Shown: positions 1 through 11,735 of the stretch, piece by piece | Position numbering within the stretch: position 1 is the first letter of the stretch | Layout of the letters: each line of letters begins with the position of its first letter | Assembly (NCBI GenBank): GCA_036250195.1 | Contig: JAVHZZ010000006.1 | Coordinates: 191,021,850 to 191,085,849 of the forward strand | DNA length: 64,000 bases | Source of the DNA: Mixophyes australis | Lineage: Eukaryota; Chordata; Amphibia; Anura; Limnodynastidae | Direction: 5' to 3' | Notes under the pieces: model-generated | What the model was told of the DNA's origin: nothing | Databases searched by the model: none | What the model saw: the letters and a program-made list of their open reading frames with translations, nothing else | Translations under genes and position numbers: made by a program

Positions 1-462
1 ACATACCACATACTATGGTTACGAACAATCAAATAGGTATTTATTTTGGGGGAAGTAAATGGGTAAGGCAGATTTAAAGACGGGAAGATTCTAGACTGCG
101 TAAGTGGGACAACAGGGAAGATATTAATCAATGGCAACAATACGTGAGCAGTAGTGACAAACAAACAAGATGGCCACCACACATGCATTTACTGGCAACA
201 CAACTCTCCACACTGCACTCACTCACAGTGTGAAAAATATAAATCAGCAATGATGTAACGCAATAATCAGTCATGGCAATGTTAATGTTGGTGCACTTGT
301 AGAGATGTGGGTAACCCGGGCTACTTAACTTGGGTATCTTAAGTGTAACCTGCAGTAGATCTCTGATACTTGAAATGTCTATATATGTCTGACAGGTAAC
401 ACAGTATCTGATATATGTACAGATCAATGGTAGGTGGTCTAACTTGTGAAATTAGAGGTATA
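1..462. other. Anonymous interval
   Basis: No gene or repeat was recognised. The minus-strand frame at 128-427 shows no domain. Confidence 0.4.
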
Positions 463-520
463 GGGCCTGATTCATCAAGGGACGCATACTGAGCGCAATG
501 TGAGTTTGTTTGATAAAGCA
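463..520 (+). mobile_element. Single end of a GGGCCTGATTCATC MITE
   Basis: GGGCCTGATTCATCAAGG resembles the ends of the elements at 2449 and 13952. No inverted partner was found. Confidence 0.4.
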
Positions 521-847
521 CGTAAATTGGATATCCGTGAGCCTGAAGATAAGTGTGGTGATGAATTCTGGTCTACTCTTCTCTACTTGACAGGACAATG
601 CAGGCTAATACATATGTGTAATATAAAAAAAGTACACACAGAAAAATAAAAACTATTCAATTTATGTCACAAGATTATTAATGACAAAACATTAAATAAA
701 AAAATAAATATTTTTATTTTCAATAAGATATATTTATTAGAATGTTATGAATGTCTTCTGTATATAAAATAATTTTTCACAATTGCTCCTGATTGCAAAC
801 ACATGTATTTGCAAACATATTCAGTCGTCATGACTAATCAACACTTA

Positions 848-1022
848 GGGCTAGATTTACTAAGCTGCGGGTTTGAAAAAGTGGGGATGTTGCCTATAGC
901 AACCAATCAGATTCTAGCTATCATTTTGTAGAAGGTACTAAATAAATGAAAGCTAGAATCTGATTGGTTGCTATAGGCAACATCCCCACTTTTTCAAACC
1001 CGCAGCTTAGTAAATCTAGCCC
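848..1022. mobile_element. Palindromic MITE (GGGCTAGATTTACTAAG variant)
   Basis: Nearly perfect inverted halves with GGGCTAGATTTAC and GTAAATCTAGCCC ends, flanked by TTA (845-847 and 1023-1025). The interior is the same as in the GGGGTATATTTAC family. Confidence 0.92.
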
Positions 1023-1313
1023 TTAGACTGGACCTGTAGTTAGATACGGCTGAAAAACAGGTACCTGAGAGATACCTGTAGCCTATTTCAGACACTGCTT
1101 CGTGCGCTTGTGTTTGGCATGCCCTTACTGTACATTGTCTATGGGCAAATGCCCCTTCCCCGTCCTGTATCCTTCCAGAAATTGTAGGCTGCAGTAAGCA
1201 TCCTTTGCGTTCAAAGGTCAGTTGAGCATGGCTGCTTTCTGTGACATATGATCCTTGCTGTGTTTTAAGCAAGGTCTAATTATAAGAAGTTTTTTTCTCT
1301 TTTTGACCAGTAA

Positions 1314-1316
1314 TTG

Positions 1317-1351
<35 letters not shown>
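1314..1351. repeat. (TAA)n microsatellite
   Basis: About 12 tandem TAA units. They produce spurious Ile-rich and Leu-rich frames. Confidence 0.95.
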
Positions 1352-1611
1352 CGGGGCAATTGCAGGGGTTCTGCCCGTGGCTGCACACTATGTGAAGGTC
1401 CGTTCGGCAGAGACAGACAGACAGAGAGTCCTGCCCGGCTGCTCTGATTGTGTTTTAAACACAATCAAACTGACCGGCAGCATACTTTCCCTAACTGTCT
1501 CTGCCGAATGGACCTGCACATAGTGTGCAACCGCAGGCAACCTTAGCTGTCAAAAGGAGGGCGGGGACTAAATCCCCCCCCGCAAAATAATATTCTGGAT
1601 CCGCCCCTGTT
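1352..1611. mobile_element. Palindromic hAT-like remnant
   Basis: CTGCACACTATGTGAAGGTC pairs with GACCTGCACATAGTGTGCA, forming a large hairpin, and the right end reads GGATCCGCCCCTG like hAT MITE ends. The matching left end was not found; a (TAA)n tract at 1314-1351 lies there instead. Confidence 0.5.
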
Positions 1612-2448
1612 TAGCATTACCATTTCATTATCATACCTAGTTTACTGTGGCACATCAGTCAGCACATGACTTAGATTATTATATGCTATACAATGGCAAT
1701 GATTGTGGATAGTGTAATGTCTTGTTAGATATATACAATATGATCTGAGAAATTAGATGCCTGCCGCTAAAACGTTCCAGAGATCCTTAATGAATAGTAA
1801 TTTATCTAGAAATTATGCTTATATCCACATTATTACAGCAGCAGTGGGTAGGAAGAGAAAACAAAGAAACCACATTGCATTCCAAAGACAAGGTAGTAAT
1901 AAGGATCTGTATACCTGGGGCAGCAGGGCCCAAACAAGGATTCCAAATTATGCACATTTTCTCTAAATATTTAATGTTCATTGACATATGCAGTCAGTCT
2001 TTCCAATGTCACAATATCTCAAATTTTTTGAAAGATACTTATTTCTGCTGTGGAGCCATATGCAGCAGCAGATACCTAACATTAGTTGATGTAAATCTGG
2101 GGTTTTGCAGTAAGTGTTTCTATAGAGCAGTCTTAAGTATTATCTTCATATTACATTCACTCCTTCAAAACTACAACATTAACTAAACATTTAAAAAAAT
2201 GTGTAAACTTTATTTATTAAACCTACAGGAGTCAGGTACAGTACACAACAGAACATAATAAATTGTTACAGCACTCTCATTTGTCTTTTATAAAATGGGG
2301 GAACATAAACAACAAAAACAGGGAGGGAGGGAATATAGTGGGGGCAGGAATAGAAGCCTACTAACAGTCAACTATCTATGCTGTGCCCACTCTCCAATCG
2401 GTAGTGGGGGATCCAATCAGGAGAGAACATATCAATTATACGCACTAG
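1612..2448. other. Anonymous AT-rich interval
   Basis: The frame at 1815-2186 shows no domain. No repeat family was identified with confidence. Confidence 0.4.
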
Positions 2449-2704
2449 GGGCCTGATTCTTTAAGGGTCTTAAATTAAGAAGTTTCTCATTTAAGTCTCC
2501 TGGACAAAACCATGTTACAATGCAAGGGGTGCAAATTAGTTTTCTGTTTTGCACATAAGTTAAATACTAACTGTTTTTTCATGTAGCACACAAATACTTG
2601 ATAGCTTAAAAAACTAATTTGCACCCCTTGCATTGTAACATGATTTTGTCCAGGAGACTTAAATAAGAAACTTCTTAATTTAAGATCCTTAATGAATCAG
2701 GCCC
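2449..2704. mobile_element. MITE with GGGCCTGATTC ends
   Basis: Inverted halves: GGGCCTGATTCTTTAAGG and AATGAATCAGGCCC ends, with GCAAGGGGTGCAAATTAG repeated inverted inside. The flanks TAG and TAC suggest a diverged 3-bp duplication. Confidence 0.85.
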
Positions 2705-3512
2705 TACAACAAAAAAGGGGTGGATCATGCTCACATAACTTCTGAGTTTGAACTTATTGGAGCACTAGGAATACTGATTAGTGAAAGATAAGACATAATA
2801 GGCTTGTAAGGGTGTTTAGCAGCAGAATTTATGAGGAAAGGACACAAATAGAAGCAGTCACTGGAGAACATACAATGGAGGTGGTTTGGTGTTAATTATC
2901 ATATGATAAGTAATATTATACCCATTTTCTCAACCCTGTAAGTAGAAAGTTTGGAGAAGCCCTTAAATATGTTTTGCCATGGGGATCAAGTAGTGCGCTC
3001 CATGTGGATAGACACTGTAGCTCCAATTTTCCTGGCCAGTAAGCTGCTATTATTGGCAATTAAAAAGGGTGGCACAACATAGTACCTATCTGCTCTATAT
3101 CACTTAATGGACATAGAGTCACCCAAGACCGAAAAAAGAACCCTAGTAGAAGTTTCTCAATATTCTACAAGGCATGATAGTCAAAGTGCCGAAGCACAAC
3201 ACCAAATGGGAGGAAGAAAATGCTGTAAACACTTCTAGTTCAAATCAGTGACCTAAAAGAGACCTTTTGTAAGAAATTTTGAAATCGGTAACTGTGTTGA
3301 AATCATGTTCCAAAGGTCGTGTTAAGTAATTAGACATATGCGGAGGTAGAATCACCCGCAGATAGGCCTGTCAGGAGGCACATCTGTTCTGGGTGCTCAA
3401 CAATTCTTTTTTGAGGGATCTCCACACTGTTTGTCATTGCCCTCCCCCTTACTGAATTTGCTGCTACCAGCCTAGCATTTGAGCACACATTTGTTTTGTT
3501 TTGGGTTCTTTT

Positions 3513-3513
<1 letters not shown>
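2705..3513. other. Anonymous interval
   Basis: No gene or classified repeat was recognised; composition resembles LINE 3' sequence. Confidence 0.3.

Positions 3514-3543
<30 letters not shown>
3514..3543. repeat. 30-base G homopolymer
   Basis: An uninterrupted run of 30 G follows TTTTC. It could form G-quadruplex structure, and its length in any assembly is unreliable. Confidence 0.9.
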
Positions 3544-3544
<1 letters not shown>

Positions 3545-4559
3545 GTGCACAGTGTTTTTTAAAACAATATTTATAAAAAAATATTTATAATATTAATTAA
3601 TCATCAGCAACTTGACAATAATGCTCTACCGCATGATGTTATGCTTAAAGCATATAATACACTTACAGTGTATCATATGCTTTAAAAAATGTCTTCCTAT
3701 AGGAGATGCATTAGACGTAGTATGCTGAGTCGCACATGTCTTACACTTAAATGCTTTTTGTTTGGACGCAAAATCCATCTAACTCTACATGAGGCCCTGC
3801 TGTGTTACTAGAATGCAATTATGACCCCAATGGACAAATGCAAAAATTTGGAAACAGAGAGAGTGGACTTGTCCACATATTATTCCCTATAATCAACTCA
3901 CCCTATAATCAACTCCATGTCAGAGCAATTAATACCCAAAGACCCATGGATCTATTTACTCTCCTGCTACCCACAAGATGTGTGCAAACAAACCAGAAAA
4001 CTCTCCCACATTCTTACAACCACTAAATCTCAAATAGCTACACACCGGAAGCAACACGAACCTCCTTCCATTCCAACTCTCAAAAATTAAATCTGCCTTA
4101 TCGTGTGCATAAAGAACATCACATATTATTTAAATGAGAAACAACAAAAATTTGATGTCATACTTTCCCCTGGTACTTTAGGAAGAGACAAAACTGCTTG
4201 CATCCCATAACAGCGCCTATACAACACAATTTACTGATCATACTAAATCATAAAAAAACAAAAAATAAAATCAGGGACAGCAACAACATGCACATTAGAA
4301 ACATCCCTGAATTGATACCCGTGGAAGGCCTATAGCAATAGCTATACAAGCCACATACTTTATAATCCAGGATAAAAATTAAACATTCCAAAAATCAAAG
4401 CTTGTGTGAAAGAAGTTTATCAGTAGCTGAGAAGAAATCTGTTTGTACAATACAACAGTATGTTTTAAAATCCCTCTTCTGCATTTAATGTAGGCTTTCT
4501 GAGGCAAATATTAGCAATTAGACAGTGCAACAATGAAGACCGTTATGTTCAACTTGGCC
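3544..4559. other. Anonymous AT-rich interval
   Basis: A frame at 3802-4026 has no family resemblance. An imperfect inverted repeat (AAAGCATATAATACACTTAC and its reverse) lies near 3645-3690. Confidence 0.4.
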
Positions 4560-5525
4560 CAATCAGTATTTGAAAATGGACAGCCCAAGCGCCCACATAT
4601 TGCTATGACACCAACGGCACCAAGGGGTGGGATATATTAGGCAGCAAGTGAACAGTCAGTTCTTGAAATTGATGCATTGGAAGCAGGAAAAATAGGCAAG
4701 ATGTAAGGATCTGAACGGCAGGTCTTGTGGGGTGTTCCCTGTATGCAGTGGTAAGTGGGGTAGCTAAGGATAGCCCGTCTGGGCCAATCCCACAGAAGAG
4801 CTACTGTAGCACAAATTGCTGAAAATGTCCATGCTGGCTAAGCTGCGTATGGGGCTGTTTAGTCGCAGATTGTCAGAATGCTGAAAGCACCTACAATAGA
4901 CACGTGAGCACCAGAACTGGATCATGGAGCAATGGAAAAAGGTGGCCTGGTCTGATAAATCTTTACACTGTGGCCAGGTGCGTGTGCCTTATTTACCTGG
5001 GGAAGAGATGGCACCAGAATACACTATGGGAATAAGGCAAGCTGACAGAGGCAGTGTGATGCTCTGGGCAATGTTTTGCTGGGAAACCTTGGCATTCATA
5101 TGGATGTTACTTTGACACGTACCACTTACCCAAACATTGTTGCAGACCAAGTACACCCCTTCATGGCAACTCAATTCCCTGATGGCAGTGGCCTCTTTCA
5201 GCAGAATAATGAATCCTATCACACTGCAAAAATTGTTCAGGAATGGTTTAAAGAACATGACAAAGTTCAAGGTCTTGACCTGGCCTCCAAATTCCCCAGA
5301 TCTCAATCTCCAATCAAATATCTGAGGGATATGCTGGAAAAACAAGTCTGAGCCATAGAGGCCCCACCTCACAATTTACAGGGCTTAAAGGATCTGCTGT
5401 TAATGTCTCGGTGCCAGATACCACAGGACACCTTCAGAGGTCTTGTATAGTCCATGCCTCAACAGATCAGATCTGTTTTGATAGCATGAGGGGGATCTAC
5501 ACAATATTAGGCAGGTTGTTTTAAT
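4560..5525 (+). pseudogene. Tc1-like transposon relic with broken transposase
   Basis: Broken frames include HGAQ-type leader remnants (about 4673-4735), then MEQWKKVAWSDKS with the first catalytic Asp (codon 4954-4956), VRVPYLPGEEMAP and GSVMLWAMFCWE. After a frameshift come MDVTLTRTTYPNIVADQVHP and DGSGLFQQNNE, where the second catalytic Asp is replaced by Asn (codon 5205-5207). The third motif (PPNSPDLN) is in yet another frame. Several internal deletions shorten the N-terminal half. It differs in family from the copies at 12597 and 26437. Confidence 0.85.
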
Positions 5526-5776
5526 ATTGTATACTAGCGCATGTAAATACACAGGAACAAGTGCATAAGTATATTGCACCTTAATCATGCTAAACTGATG
5601 GTACTAGGTTTAGATATACTACCAATTTAACTCTTCTATTACATCCATATTAACAACTATTAACAGTGCAACTTACCTGACAAATATGATGCTATATTAA
5701 GATTACCAGGTACCATGTACATGTATTAGTCGAAATCTAACTCAGCACACAACTAAAGTCACAATTTTTGAAATTT

Positions 5777-6338
5777 GAGATGTTCACTGCCCCACGTGTT
5801 TTGGTTTTAGTTTTGGTAAAACCGTCCTCACATGTTTTAGTTTTGGTTTTGGATCTGTATTTTTTTAGAAAAATAGCTAAAATATGCTAAAATCACATCA
5901 TTTTCTCTTTTTTTGTTCCTACGTACAAAAATATTAACCTCAATACCACTAATTTCCAGTCATTTCTAGTCAATTTTGAACACCTCACAAGGTCACAATA
6001 TTATTTTCATCCACTTTCAAACAAAGACTGCAGCGAGCTGGCTGGATGCTAAGTGACAGAGCAACGACACAAACACATGACAGATCATAGCACTTCTAGG
6101 AAACATTGCCACACAGCAGTGGCAGAACAGAAAAGTGTTTCAAGATGGAATTATCCTTGGGCCCTCCCACTCACCCTTATGTAAGATATTGAAAAGGACA
6201 TGTACAGTTTAACAAAGCAAACACTCCAACGACAATGAGTCAACTTTTGTGGCTGAAGTGCTTGGTTTGTTTGGGCCCCCACAAAACAAGCTACCAATAG
6301 CTTAGTTGCCTTAAGCCCAACAGTACTGTCAATGAACT
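5777..6338 (-). mobile_element. hAT 3' terminal segment, copy A
   Basis: It starts GAGATGTTCA, matching the inverted end of copy B (GAGATGCTCA). Bases 6070-6338 align with 7800-8073 of copy B (CAAGATGGAATTATCCTTGG, GGCTGAAGTGCTTGGTTTG). The terminus carries repeated GTTTTGGTTTTAGTTTTGG phrases. Confidence 0.78.
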
Positions 6339-6353
6339 CTACATTATTAAACC

Positions 6354-7640
6354 ATGTCTGCTCGTGCTGCATCTTTAATCTCCTTCTCCTCTCTGGATAC
6401 CTCCCTCTCATCCTTGAAGAACTGCCAAACTTATGTAGACACAGGAATGGATATTACAACTGGAGTGACATTACATCGGCTACAGACAGACTGTGACACA
6501 GAACATGTGGGCAGCATGGAATCTGTCACGTTGGAATATGCTGCATTGAACAGAGATTTAAACCAATATATAGATGCAGTTGAGGAGATCGTACTTAAAT
6601 TAAAACGTGACCCACCGGATGAGATCCCGGATTTAAGAGAGCTTGTACACGAGAGATACACTGCGCTTCAGAAGAATAATACAGAGGAGGCCCTGAGGCA
6701 GGACGATAAATATGTCCAGTTTAAAAAACAGCTAAGAGACCTGAGAAAACAAATGGGTGTCACCGGCCAATGCAGATGAAGCTTTGAAAGATGAAGTCGA
6801 AGAGATCGCCGTTACCCAGAGCACTCCTATAACACAGTTGGAGATGGTGAACCCAGTGAAAAACAAAGTATGTGGTCACACGTTCGAGAGAGAAGCAATT
6901 GAAAGGATGATTGAAAATAAACTTCAGCAGGGTAAATCCAAGGGTTGGGTATGTTATTCCGAGTACCACAACACCGACAACCAGCATGCCTACAAAGAAA
7001 GATCGATTTGAAAAAAAAACGACGTCAATATAATGAGACTTGCCTAAAAAGCGAAGGTGCAGAGTTCCGATATTGTTCAGTGACGTCCAAGTGAAGTGCT
7101 GGAGAGATCCGTCTTCGCAATTACTTGCTGTCAGCATCATCCAGGCATCGGAACTGTGCATCTTCGCTTTGTAGGCAGGTCTGATTATATTGACGTCGCT
7201 TTTTTTTCCCAAATCGATCTCTTTTTGTAGGCATGGTGGTTGTCCGCGTTGTGGTAATCGGTAAAACGATTGTCACTGAAATCAGCCAGGTGTCCAAAAA
7301 TTGTCTGTGATCATTCTGACATGAGTATATCAGATCTTGTTCCAGAGAATACACTAAAAAGAGCCATTGACATTCACAGCATAAAAGCAAGGTCATCAAC
7401 GAAATTCGAATCGACCCCAATACCCCAAAAATTAAAATATAGTTAGCTACGTTTGACGTAAGGTGCAGATTACAAACACTTTGTGCAATACTTATGAAAC
7501 AGCAACACAGTGGAAGGTTTGATTAATACATATACACGTCTATTTAGACATCTATGCTTACATTACTTCTGCAAGCAACATTGTTCTTTGTTAATAAAAC
7601 TGTTGTCTTTATACCGTTAAAAAATAAATAAATAATAATA
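6354..7640 (+). pseudogene. Processed NSMCE2 (SMC5/6 SUMO ligase) retrocopy
   Basis: NSMCE2/MMS21 is the SP-RING SUMO ligase subunit of the SMC5/6 DNA-repair complex. This copy has no introns. ATG 6354 opens [37 protein letters not shown] follows, then a frameshift near 6757-6770. The next frame has [13 protein letters not shown] and [20 protein letters not shown], but the TCPIT cysteine segment is lost. After GWVC (6954) a 336-base foldback insert breaks it. It resumes in frame at 7291 with [18 protein letters not shown] and ends at the stop at 7444-7446. A 3' UTR with AATAAA (7593-7598) and an A-rich tail to about 7640 follow. It sits between hAT segments, replacing about 390 bases of hAT sequence. 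It is not functional. Confidence 0.9.
6955..7290. mobile_element. Foldback insert inside the NSMCE2 retrocopy
   Basis: The left arm (6955-7070) is the reverse complement of 7146-7265: ACCACAACACCGACAACCAG pairs with GGTTGTCCGCGTTGTGG, and GACGTCAATATAATGAGAC with TGATTATATTGACGTC. The spacer (7071-7145) contains CAGTGACGTCCAAGTG. TGT flanks the insert on both sides (6952-6954 and 7291-7293). The right arm extends further than the left, so the left end may be truncated. Family unknown. Confidence 0.75.
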
Positions 7641-7790
7641 CTCCACCATTCTTTGGATGTTGATAGTATAATCAGTTGGTGTTACGGCAGAGGTGTGAAT
7701 AATTTTTGCCAATTATTTTACAGTAGACCAGGCCAGATGTCAAAATGTTGTGCTAAGTCATTTGCATCATCTATGGGTGCCTTGGCAAAA
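7636..7790 (-). pseudogene. hAT transposase fragment, copy A
   Basis: It is colinear with 8464-8800 of copy B without the MITE; the minus strand encodes DDANDLAQHFDIW. It lies between the NSMCE2 retrocopy and the 3' UTR of copy B. Confidence 0.8.
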
Positions 7791-8070
7791 GTTTTGCAAA
7801 GCACACAACAGTATAAAGCACATGTAGGTAACATTGGCACACAGTGGTAACTGAAAGTAAAAGTGGTGCAAGATGGAATTGTCCTTGGGCCCTCTTACCC
7901 ACCCTTATGTTGGATCTTAAAAAGGACATGCACACTTTAACAAACCAAGCACTTCAGCGACTAGGAGTGCCACATTTGTGGCTGAAGTACTTGGTTTGTT
8001 TGGACCCCCATAAAACAAGCTAACAATGGGTTTAAGGCACCTAAGGTAACAGTGCTGTTAATGAAATCTA

Positions 8071-9063
8071 CTATGGCAAGATCTGGTTGTCATCATCCTC
8101 AGCCTCATCCTCACTCTCATCAGTGTGTACATTATCCTCACACATTATAAATTCATCCATGCTGAAATCCACCATTACAGAAGTCTTTATACTTTGATGT
8201 AGTTGGCGGTAAAGTCTTTCCTCGTGGAAATTGTAGTTCATTTTGATGAACATCATCTTTTCCACAATTTGAGGAAGTAGCCTCCTACGCCGATCACGAC
8301 TAGGTTCCTGGTTGTGAAAACTCTTTCTGAGTACACACTGAAGGGTGGGCAGTTTAGGTAGTGTAAAGGGAGTTGGTACATGGGTCTCCAAATTCCTTTT
8401 TTTTCCTCCCAGTATGTAACTGCACTGTCTGACATGACTATTGCTATGCTGTCGTTAAAATAATCCTCCACCATACTTTGGATGTTCATAGTAGGATCAG
8501 TTGGAGCTACGGCAGAGGTGTCACGTTTTTGGTCAACTCTTTTAGACCAGACCAGGGGGTAAATGTATAAAATTCCGGTTTTCCATCTCGCGGGAGATCG
8601 GCGATTTTTCAGCTAAAATTTAAAGCGGTGCTGCCTTGTAAAGGCAAACTTGCCTTTACAAGCCATCGCCGCTTTAAATTTTAGCTGAAAAATTGCCGAT
8701 CTCCCGCGAGATGGAAAAACCGGACTTTGATACATTTACCCCCAGATGTCAAAATGTTTTGCTGAGTCATCTGCATCATCCCTGGGTCTCTTGGGAAAGC
8801 TACGTTTTTTCCTAGCAACAGTTGAGTGAGAAACTGAAGGAGGAGACGCCGTCATGTCACGTGACACTTGAGCTGTCATCTTGCTCACCAGGACCTTCTT
8901 GCATCTCTTGAGATCTGGGTCAGTTGGAAACAAAGAGAACACATAGCTCTTAAACCTAGGATCAAGCACAGTCGCCAAAATGTAGTGATCCGATTTCAAG
9001 ATTTTGATAACATCTGGATAAACAAGTCTGACATACTTAGCGTAATTGCTTTGTTTCAGCTCC
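8071..9063 (-). pseudogene. hAT transposase C-terminal part, frameshifted and MITE-interrupted
   Basis: After the deletion the frame resumes as KSDHYILATVLDPRFKSY (8736-8999, the family's LDPRFK motif) and runs to AKHFDIW, where the MITE at 8556-8742 splits it. Beyond the MITE, SMVEDYFNDS, AVTYWEEKKGIW and LNCPPFSVYSERVFTT (8253-8489) form the hAT dimerisation domain. One more frameshift leads to RLLPQIVEKMMFIKMNYN and an acidic tail ending at 8071. Confidence 0.85.
8556..8742. mobile_element. Palindromic MITE inside the hAT transposase
   Basis: The ends are GGGGTAAATGTATAAAATTC and CATTTACCCC, with arms containing CCATCTCGCGGGAGATCGGC. It is flanked by CAG (8553-8555) and CAG (8743-8745). 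The paralogous hAT segment at 7726-7755 shows the uninterrupted site (GACCAGGCCAGATGTC), giving a filled and empty pair in one window. Confidence 0.93.
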
Positions 9064-10659
9064 TCAGAAGCATATACAGCATATTACCATCTCTTCCTTT
9101 AGTTGGTGGCAGGGTAAATTAAATTGTTCTTGTAGCTGCTGCAATCTCCTACATGCTGTTGCCGAATGCCAGAAATGTCCATATATTTTACAGATCACAG
9201 ACAGCATCTCATGCACGTCCCTGTCATTTTTCAAAATGCTCTGCACCAACAAGTTTATTGTGTGAGCAAAACAGGGAATGTGATAGAATTCACCCAGCTG
9301 TAATGCTCTCACAATATTGGTGGCGTTATCAGAAATGACATATCCTGTGGAGAGTCCAATCAGGATAAGCCATGTTGCAATGACATCCCTTAGTTTTTGT
9401 AACAGATTGTCAGCTGTAGGCCTCTTAGTAAAACCGATGATACATAAAGTAGCCTGCCTCGAAAAAATCTGACGTAGTTGGGTACATGCTGCTCTTGTTC
9501 CTGCTGGTGAATGCGAATCACCAACCCAGTGAACTTTCACAGTCCTATAATCTTTAGTTTGCCCAGATCCGCTTGTCCACATATCTGTGGTTAAGTGTAC
9601 AGTGGGTAGAATGGCATTTTGTAGCCCAATAATTACATTTTTACGAACCTTCTTGTACAGGTGAGTAATAGCTTTTCTAGTAAAATGGTGTCGTGATGAA
9701 ATTTGGTAACAGGGACAAAAGACCTCAATTAACTGTCTAAAACCAGCTGCACTAATTGGGGATATTGGAAGCAGATCTAATACTGGCATAGTCACCATGG
9801 CGTCTGTGATCCTCTTTGCGACTGGGTGACAGCTTTCATACTTGCTTCCTCTTGCAAAGGATTGCTTAACAGTCAATTGATGTAAACTACTAGCAGTTTT
9901 CTTCTTGGTCTGCTTCTGGGATGAAGTTCCACCCCCAGCAGCAGCAGGGGTGGATCTAACGCTCAAGAATTCTTCTGAGGTATCCTGGATAGGGGAGGAG
10001 TCATCTAGCTTTAGCAACTTGGATGTAGGTCTAACTCCTATCACTACTGAGGATATTGATGAGGAAGGAGCTATGGGTGTAGATTGCAGGTGCCGGGATC
10101 TAGCTGAGAGCAGGGACCTAGCTGATGCTGGACTGTTTGTTGTTATTTTTTTAACATAAGTTTCAGATTTTCCCAACAGCTTACCAAGAACTCGCTTCAA
10201 ATGGCGTAACATGGATGAGGTTCCTAGATGGTTAACGTCCCTACCTCTACTGACTATGGCTTTACAAACACTACAAATGTCTAGACAACTGTTGTCAGGA
10301 TTTAGGTAAAAATATTTCCACACATAAGAGGTGGACTTTTTGGTCTTATGCCCAGCCATGACAATTGCTTTCTTCTTATCACGTGCAAGAACTGCTTCCA
10401 TTGGTGCAGGACTTACACAAACAACATCATCCTCATCAACATCCTCATTAGCGCCATCGTCAGCTACACAAATATTCCCCTCATCCTGTTGCAATTCCAA
10501 AGGGGCATCCTCAATTTGTGTATCACTGGCTACACTTGGACTGCTCATCCACACATCTGCTGAAATGCTTAAAGGAGGCTTCTTTATGAGTACAGTATCA
10601 GAAAGGTCAAGATTACACATAGCACTCCTGGATAGACTCTCCTTAGGGATTTGTGTCAT
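9064..10659 (-). pseudogene. hAT transposase, BED finger to catalytic core
   Basis: A continuous 531-codon frame starts at ATG 10659. A BED zinc finger lies at about 111-158 (YVWKYFYL, Cys129, Cys132, His153); the final ligand position reads Leu158, so the finger may be damaged. A Ser-rich linker follows. The hAT core has LTTDMWTSGSGQTKDYRTV with the first catalytic Asp359, GYVISDNATNIV with Asp444, and PCFAHTINLLVQ (Cys463, His466). It ends just after FNLPCHQLKEEM, where a deletion removes the conserved TRWNS region. A preceding frame at 10686-10886, shifted relative to this one, may be the original N-terminus. It would act in cut-and-paste transposition, but this copy is not functional as it stands. 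Confidence 0.88.
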
Positions 10660-11109
10660 TTCTGAATCTGAACATACAGTTTCTTCTAATGCTTTACTGT
10701 TCTTTCCAGATCAGCTTTTACACTTAAAAGTATTTGGACACCACTTTTTGAGTCAGAATGACAAGGTCTTGCATTGTCATGACTGACCTTACAAGAAGAT
10801 GCCTCACTGACAGTTGCAGAACTAGCACTCATAGAGAAAGGCAAAGGTCTAATTCTTTCCTTGTCACTACGTGTGCGGAATGTCATGTTGGCAACTTTAT
10901 TTTTTTCTGCAGTTAACTTTGCCTTTATTACACGTTTTTTTTTCTTTACTAAGGTAAAATATGTTTATTTACATTTTTGTTTCCCTGACTTAACAACACT
11001 ATGCATTTTAAAATAGGCTTTAGCATATGATGTAGAGGGATTAATATCATCATGAATGGTGCTAGCAGCTGCTTGGGGCTCCTGGTCTTCTGTGGACTGA
11101 TGTGAATCC

Positions 11110-11735
11110 ATTTTGATAACACAGTACAATGTGACTGTAGACTTTAAAGAACACTGCCAGCCCTATTATTTCTCTTTCAGAACTGAAAATGAGCAATGGC
11201 ACAGTAGACTGTAGACTGGCAAGAACACTGGCGCCTCTCCTGTTTCTGTGTGAGTTATAATAACACAGTACAATGTGACTAGAGACATTTAAGAACACTG
11301 CCAGCCCTATTATTTGAATTTCTGTTTCAGCACTGAACACTGCCAACTCTCCTATTTCTGGGTGAGCAATGGCACAGTAGAATGAGACTGGAGACTTTTA
11401 AGAACACTGCCAGCCCTATTATTTGAATTTCTGTTTCAGCACTGAACACTGCCACCTCTCCTGTTTCTGGGTAAACTATGGCACAGTAGAATGTGACTGG
11501 AGACTTTTAAGAACACAGCCAGCCCTATTATCAGACTTTCAGCACTTGCCACCTCTCCTGTTTCTGTGTGAGCTACAGTATATCTCTGTAGAATGTCACT
11601 GGAGCCTTTGAAGAACACTGCCAGCCCTATAATTTCTCTTTCAGCACTGAAAACTGCCACCTCTTCTGTTTCTGTGTGAGCTATAACTCTGTAGAATGTC
11701 ACTGGACAATTTAAAGAACACTGCCAACCATTCTC
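11110..11735. repeat. Subterminal tandem repeats of the hAT element
   Basis: About six diverged units, mostly 102-110 bp with two shorter ones near 70 bp, share AGAACACTGCCAGCCCTATT and CACCTCTCCTGTTTCTG. They lie between the element's 5' end and the transposase and resemble subterminal repeat blocks that transposases bind. Open frames across them on either strand are repeat artefacts. Confidence 0.8.

Noticed and set aside
1276..1523. Leu-run and Ile-run frames
   Set aside because: They are translations of the (TAA)n tract.
6760..7420. Minus-strand frames of 150 and 99 codons
   Set aside because: They are antisense to the NSMCE2 retrocopy and the foldback insert; the plus strand carries the recognisable protein.
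11062..11702. Repeated-residue frames on both strands
   Set aside because: They arise from the hAT subterminal repeats.
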